Assembly (NCBI RefSeq): GCF_039542035.1
Contig: NZ_BAABHJ010000008.1
Coordinates: forward strand, 186,001 to 250,000
Direction: 5' to 3'
DNA from: Actinoallomurus liliacearum
GTDB lineage: Bacteria > Actinomycetota > Actinomycetes > Streptosporangiales > Streptosporangiaceae
DNA: 64,000 nt
The notes below the pieces were generated by a model, which made no database searches, was not told the origin of the DNA, and saw only the letters and a program-made list of their open reading frames with translations. Numbering within the stretch: the stretch's first letter is position 1; every line of letters begins with the position of its first letter. A program made the translations under genes and the position numbers. Shown here piece by piece: positions 61,264 through 64,000 of the stretch.

Positions 61264-62208
61264 TCACGCTCCGCCCCCGGCGGACCGCGCGTGCGCCGTG
61301 TCCTCGTCGGCGGGGCAGCCGACGAGCGGCGGCAGGGCGGGGGCCAGCACCTCGCGGCTCCAGTCGGCCACCGTGCCGGCATAGCCGTCGGGCGGAGCCA
61401 CCTCCAGGGTCCCGCCCGAGGTCGCCGTCAGCCGGGTGACCACCGGAGCGCCGTCCAGGAAGGGAGTGGCGCCCCAGAAGGCCCAGAAGTCGTCCGGCTC
61501 GATCCGCGGATGGTCGTCGAGCCTGCGCGTCGGCCGCGCCGGATGCTCCCGGCACCACCGCCACTGGTCGGTGAGCAGCCGGGACGCGACCGCGCGCAGG
61601 AGGTTGAGCGCGGGCAGGTCCTGCGTGCAGGCGACCTCGTCGATCACGAGGTCCGGCAGGCCGAACCGGCGCAGCCCGAGCAGCGTGATGCGCAGGCACG
61701 AACACCCGGCCGCGCCGCCCGGGCCGGGGCGGCGTGCCGCCTCGTCCGCCTCGTAGCGGGTGCCGAACCACTGGTCGCCCATCCGGAACCAGCCGCGCTC
61801 GGCGCGCGCCAGGCCGTCGCGCAGAAGGACCTGCCGGGCCTGCGGGTCGATGAGGACGCCGTTCGTCGCGTCGGCGAGGGCCCGGGCCACGGCGCGCGCG
61901 ACCTGCTCGCGGTGCGGCTGCTCGACGGTCAGCGCCTGGTGCACGAGCAGGATCTGGTGGGAGGACTCGCGGACGCGCCGCCGGTCCTCGTCGGAGGCCA
62001 GGACGTCGTCGAGACGCCAGGTCGCCTCGCCGGCGTCGATGGTGAAGATGCCCAGCCGCGGGGTCTTGAGCGCCTCGATGGCCGGTTTCCGGAACGGCTC
62101 GGGCACGCGCCACGGGACGACCGCGTAGGGGTCGACCGGCGGCTCGCTGGTCGCGATCACATAGTGCGAGGTGACGACCTCGGGTACGGACAGCAGGAAG
62201 GGGGACAT
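61264..62208 (-). CDS. Unknown protein, tandem paralog B
   Basis: A 314-residue soluble protein. It shares with the next gene the segment layout HQILLVHQALTVEQPHREQ..ARAVARALADATNGVLIDPQARQVL, then a GWFRMGDQWF region, LRRFGLPDLVIDEV and a C-terminal WRWCREHP segment. The family is not known to me; it may resemble DUF4261-like proteins, which is a guess. It follows paralog A after 39 bases and is likely in the same operon. Confidence 0.7.
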   Translation of the reverse strand: MSPFLLSVPEVVTSHYVIATSEPPVDPYAVVPWRVPEPFRKPAIEALKTPRLGIFTIDAGEATWRLDDVLASDEDRRRVRESSHQILLVHQALTVEQPHREQVARAVARALADATNGVLIDPQARQVLLRDGLARAERGWFRMGDQWFGTRYEADEAARRPGPGGAAGCSCLRITLLGLRRFGLPDLVIDEVACTQDLPALNLLRAVASRLLTDQWRWCREHPARPTRRLDDHPRIEPDDFWAFWGATPFLDGAPVVTRLTATSGGTLEVAPPDGYAGTVADWSREVLAPALPPLVGCPADEDTAHARSAGGGA

Positions 62209-62247
62209 GACCGCCTCTCTGACGTTCGGGACGGATGGGGCGCCGGC

Positions 62248-63141
62248 TCAGGCGGCCGTGCGGCGTGGCGCCTCGGGGACGTAGGGCATGGCCAGGTCGA
62301 CGACGTCGTTCCACCACAGGGCGGCGGGGGCGTCGAAGTCGGCGGGCGGCCCGGCGACGAGGTAGGGCAGGGTGTCGGCCCCCTCGGGCGGGGCGGGACT
62401 CAGGCGGACGCGCACGGGCGCACTCGCCGCGCCGGTCGGCGCGGCCGCCCAGTAACGCCAGACGTCGGTGCCGTCCACCGTCCTCTCGGCCGGGACGCGG
62501 CGGAGCCGGGCGCCGGGGTTGCAGGTCAGCCACGCCCAGTGCTCGTCGAGGAGGCCGACGGCCAGGGAGCGCAGCAGTGTGACCGCCGCGAACAGGTTGC
62601 CGCCCGGAACCGCGACGGCCTCCAGCTCGGGGAACCCGAAACGGTGCAGCCCGCACGTCACCAGGTGCAGCTCGCCGCCCTCCCCGCCGGTGACGAACGT
62701 CGCGAGCCAGTCGTCGGCCAGGCAGAACTCCGGGTGCTCGGGGCCGAACCGGAAGGCGTGCGGCAGCACCTGGTGCGACCACGCGTCGTACACGACCCCG
62801 TCGCAGGCCTCGGCGACGACCCGGGCGATCTCGCGGGCCGCCTGGGCGTGCTCGGGCTGGGAGACGGGCGGAGCCTGCCCGGTGATCACGATGTGCCGCC
62901 GCGCCTTGTCGAGGAGGTGCGCCTCGTCCGGCCGTGCCAACGCGGCGGAGCCGATGAGGTCGGCGTATCCGGACTCGGCCGCGGGCCGGTCGCGGAGCCG
63001 AAGGAGCGGCGAGCCGAGCAGCTCGGCCGCTAACGGCAGGCGCACCCGGCCGCGCGCCACCGCGGCCGGATCGTCGAGGGCATGCGCGGTGGCCACCACG
63101 AAGGGGGCGGCGACGGACGCGGGAACGGTCAGGTCGATCAT
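62248..63141 (-). CDS. Unknown protein, tandem paralog A
   Basis: A 297-residue soluble protein and homologue of its downstream neighbour: RRHIVITGQAPPVSQPEHAQAAREIARVVAEACDGVVYDAWSHQVLP aligns segment by segment in shorter blocks, LHRFGFPELEAVAVPGGNL corresponds to RRFGLPDLVIDEV, and HWAWLTCNPGARLRR to QWRWCREHPARPTRR. An ATG at 63141 behind GGAGGCAGC begins the operon. No enzymatic motif or membrane segment is seen. Confidence 0.7.
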   Translation of the reverse strand: MIDLTVPASVAAPFVVATAHALDDPAAVARGRVRLPLAAELLGSPLLRLRDRPAAESGYADLIGSAALARPDEAHLLDKARRHIVITGQAPPVSQPEHAQAAREIARVVAEACDGVVYDAWSHQVLPHAFRFGPEHPEFCLADDWLATFVTGGEGGELHLVTCGLHRFGFPELEAVAVPGGNLFAAVTLLRSLAVGLLDEHWAWLTCNPGARLRRVPAERTVDGTDVWRYWAAAPTGAASAPVRVRLSPAPPEGADTLPYLVAGPPADFDAPAALWWNDVVDLAMPYVPEAPRRTAA

Positions 63142-63353
63142 GGAGCTGCCTCCGGGAGCCGGTCTTCCTCCGAATCGGTCTCCCGAAAGCCTCGCCCGGC
63201 GCGTACTCCCGCCGTAAGGCCCGTCCCCAGGTCTGTGGATAACCGCGCCGGGAGTCGACGCCGCTGCTGACGGATCGTGACGCTGATCACGGCGAGCGAT
63301 CCAGGATGCGAGACGTTACGGCAGTTGGCGGCTATGTCCTATATGTTGCGCTC
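63142..63353. promoter_or_regulatory. Divergent promoter region, paralog operon / methyltransferase
   Basis: A 212-base gap between divergent genes. The right half is less GC-rich (GCTATGTCCTATATGTTGCG) and could hold the methyltransferase promoter, with no SD before its ATG. No inverted repeat stands out. Confidence 0.3.
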
Positions 63354-64000
63354 ATGCAATGGGCCGTGGCGACGTACGACACCGCGTTCGGGTACGTCTC
63401 CGCGCACGGGGCGCCGCTGCTCGACCTGCTCGATCCTCAGCCCGACGAGCGCATCATCGACCTGGGTTGCGGAACGGGCGTTTCGACCGCCGAGATCGCC
63501 GCGCGCGGCGCGGAGGTCGTCGGGATCGACGAATCACTCGAGATGGTCAACGCGGCGCGCTCCCAGAATCCGCACCTGTCGTTCGCCGTCGGCGACGCGC
63601 ACGACTTCACGCTCAGCGAGCCGTACGACGCCGTCTTCTCCAACTCGGCGCTGCACTGGATGACTCGTGACCCCTCCGCGGTCATCTCGCGGGTGCACGC
63701 CGCACTGCGGCCGGGCGGCCGCTTCGTGGCGGAGATGGGCGGAGCGGGCAACTGCGCGGAGCTGATCACCGCCGTGCAGACGGCCTGGCGCGTCTTCGGC
63801 CTGCCGGAACCGGAGCTGCCCTGGTACTTCCCCACCCCCGCCGAGTACGCGACCCGGCTGGAGGAGTGCGGCTTCGTCGTACGGCTCATGGAGTACTTCG
63901 ACCGGCCGACGCGCCTGACCGAGTGCCCGGAGGGCGCCGCCGACTGGGTCCGGCTCTTCGCCCCCGAGCTGATCGCCGAGGTTCCCCCGGAGCTCGCCGG
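63354..64000 (+). CDS. Class I SAM-dependent methyltransferase (partial, runs off the window)
   Basis: From ATG 63354 the frame is open to the window end, 215 codons. The SAM motif I is IIDLGCGTGVSTAEIAARG, followed by VVGIDESLEMV (motif post-I), NSALHWM and LRPGGRFVAEMGG. The order and the AxYDxxFGYVSAHG start resemble the trans-aconitate/ubiE-like methyltransferases. Substrate unknown. The C-terminal ~40 residues are probably missing. Confidence 0.88.
   Translation, partial: MQWAVATYDTAFGYVSAHGAPLLDLLDPQPDERIIDLGCGTGVSTAEIAARGAEVVGIDESLEMVNAARSQNPHLSFAVGDAHDFTLSEPYDAVFSNSALHWMTRDPSAVISRVHAALRPGGRFVAEMGGAGNCAELITAVQTAWRVFGLPEPELPWYFPTPAEYATRLEECGFVVRLMEYFDRPTRLTECPEGAADWVRLFAPELIAEVPPELA

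Overview
The window is one 64 kb stretch of a very GC-rich actinobacterial chromosome. Gene content (succinylase-branch dap genes, 7Fe ferredoxin fdxA, paired LOG-family proteins, Tat-exported cell-wall hydrolases, tandem XRE/TPR regulators with a DUF397 remnant) and heavy GTG/TTG start use suggest a filamentous member, plausibly Streptosporangiales/Thermomonosporaceae-like. That placement is inference; there is no rRNA or marker gene here to prove it, and I saw no tRNA, rRNA or CRISPR.

Layout. 0-16 kb is mostly housekeeping and cell-envelope genes: end of an FtsX-type permease, tag, SRPBCC protein, DivIVA-like membrane protein, a decayed dihydropteroate-synthase-like gene, two LOG-family genes, a deacetylase/glycosyltransferase fusion of MatB type, MerR, dapE, an exported amidase, a GH25 muramidase, dapD, a lysozyme-fold-like protein, a Tat-exported amine oxidase and a beta-propeller protein. 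16-42 kb reads as one natural-product gene cluster. 42-48 kb is a scrap zone of small, duplicated and broken genes around two XRE/TPR regulators. 48-58 kb holds transport and oxidation genes (EamA exporter, ThDP enzyme, DUF3311/SSS symporter pair, acyl-CoA dehydrogenase, TetR/MFS pair) and a TnpB element inserted in an isochorismatase remnant. 58-64 kb returns to core-like genes: dapC, fdxA, an orphan SH3-like domain, enoyl-CoA hydratase, a tandem pair of unknown paralogs and the start of a methyltransferase.

The centrepiece is the 29.8-42.2 kb operon. It opens with a 54-residue LysW-type amino-group carrier protein that ends in the EDWGE signature and was identified here by reading the sequence. 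ATP-grasp ligase (LysX/ArgX), N-acetyl-glutamyl-phosphate-reductase-like (LysY/ArgC), kinase (LysZ/ArgB), a LysK-type hydrolase fused to the N-terminal half of a transketolase, the transketolase C-terminal half, a C-A-T-TE NRPS and two acyl-CoA dehydrogenases follow, mostly with overlapping or close-set genes. This is the enzyme set expected for carrier-bound conversion of glutamate to a semialdehyde, two-carbon extension by transketolase, amination (DegT aminotransferase at 23.5 kb), release, and incorporation into a peptide. A PAPS-type sulfotransferase (28.9 kb) diverges from the operon, and ATP sulfurylase subunits cysD/cysN lie at 17-19 kb. Together they fit a sulfation/sulfate-elimination route to an aziridine or azabicyclic amino acid as in azinomycin, vazabitide and ficellomycin. 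The product is not known; a BtrH-like acyltransferase, a GNAT protein and one protein of unknown family at 21-23.5 kb are additional candidate tailoring genes.

A 2.3 kb MFS/LacI cassette (25.0-27.2 kb) sits between two near-identical hairpin repeats inside the cluster and looks like a later insertion or a repeat-mediated rearrangement.
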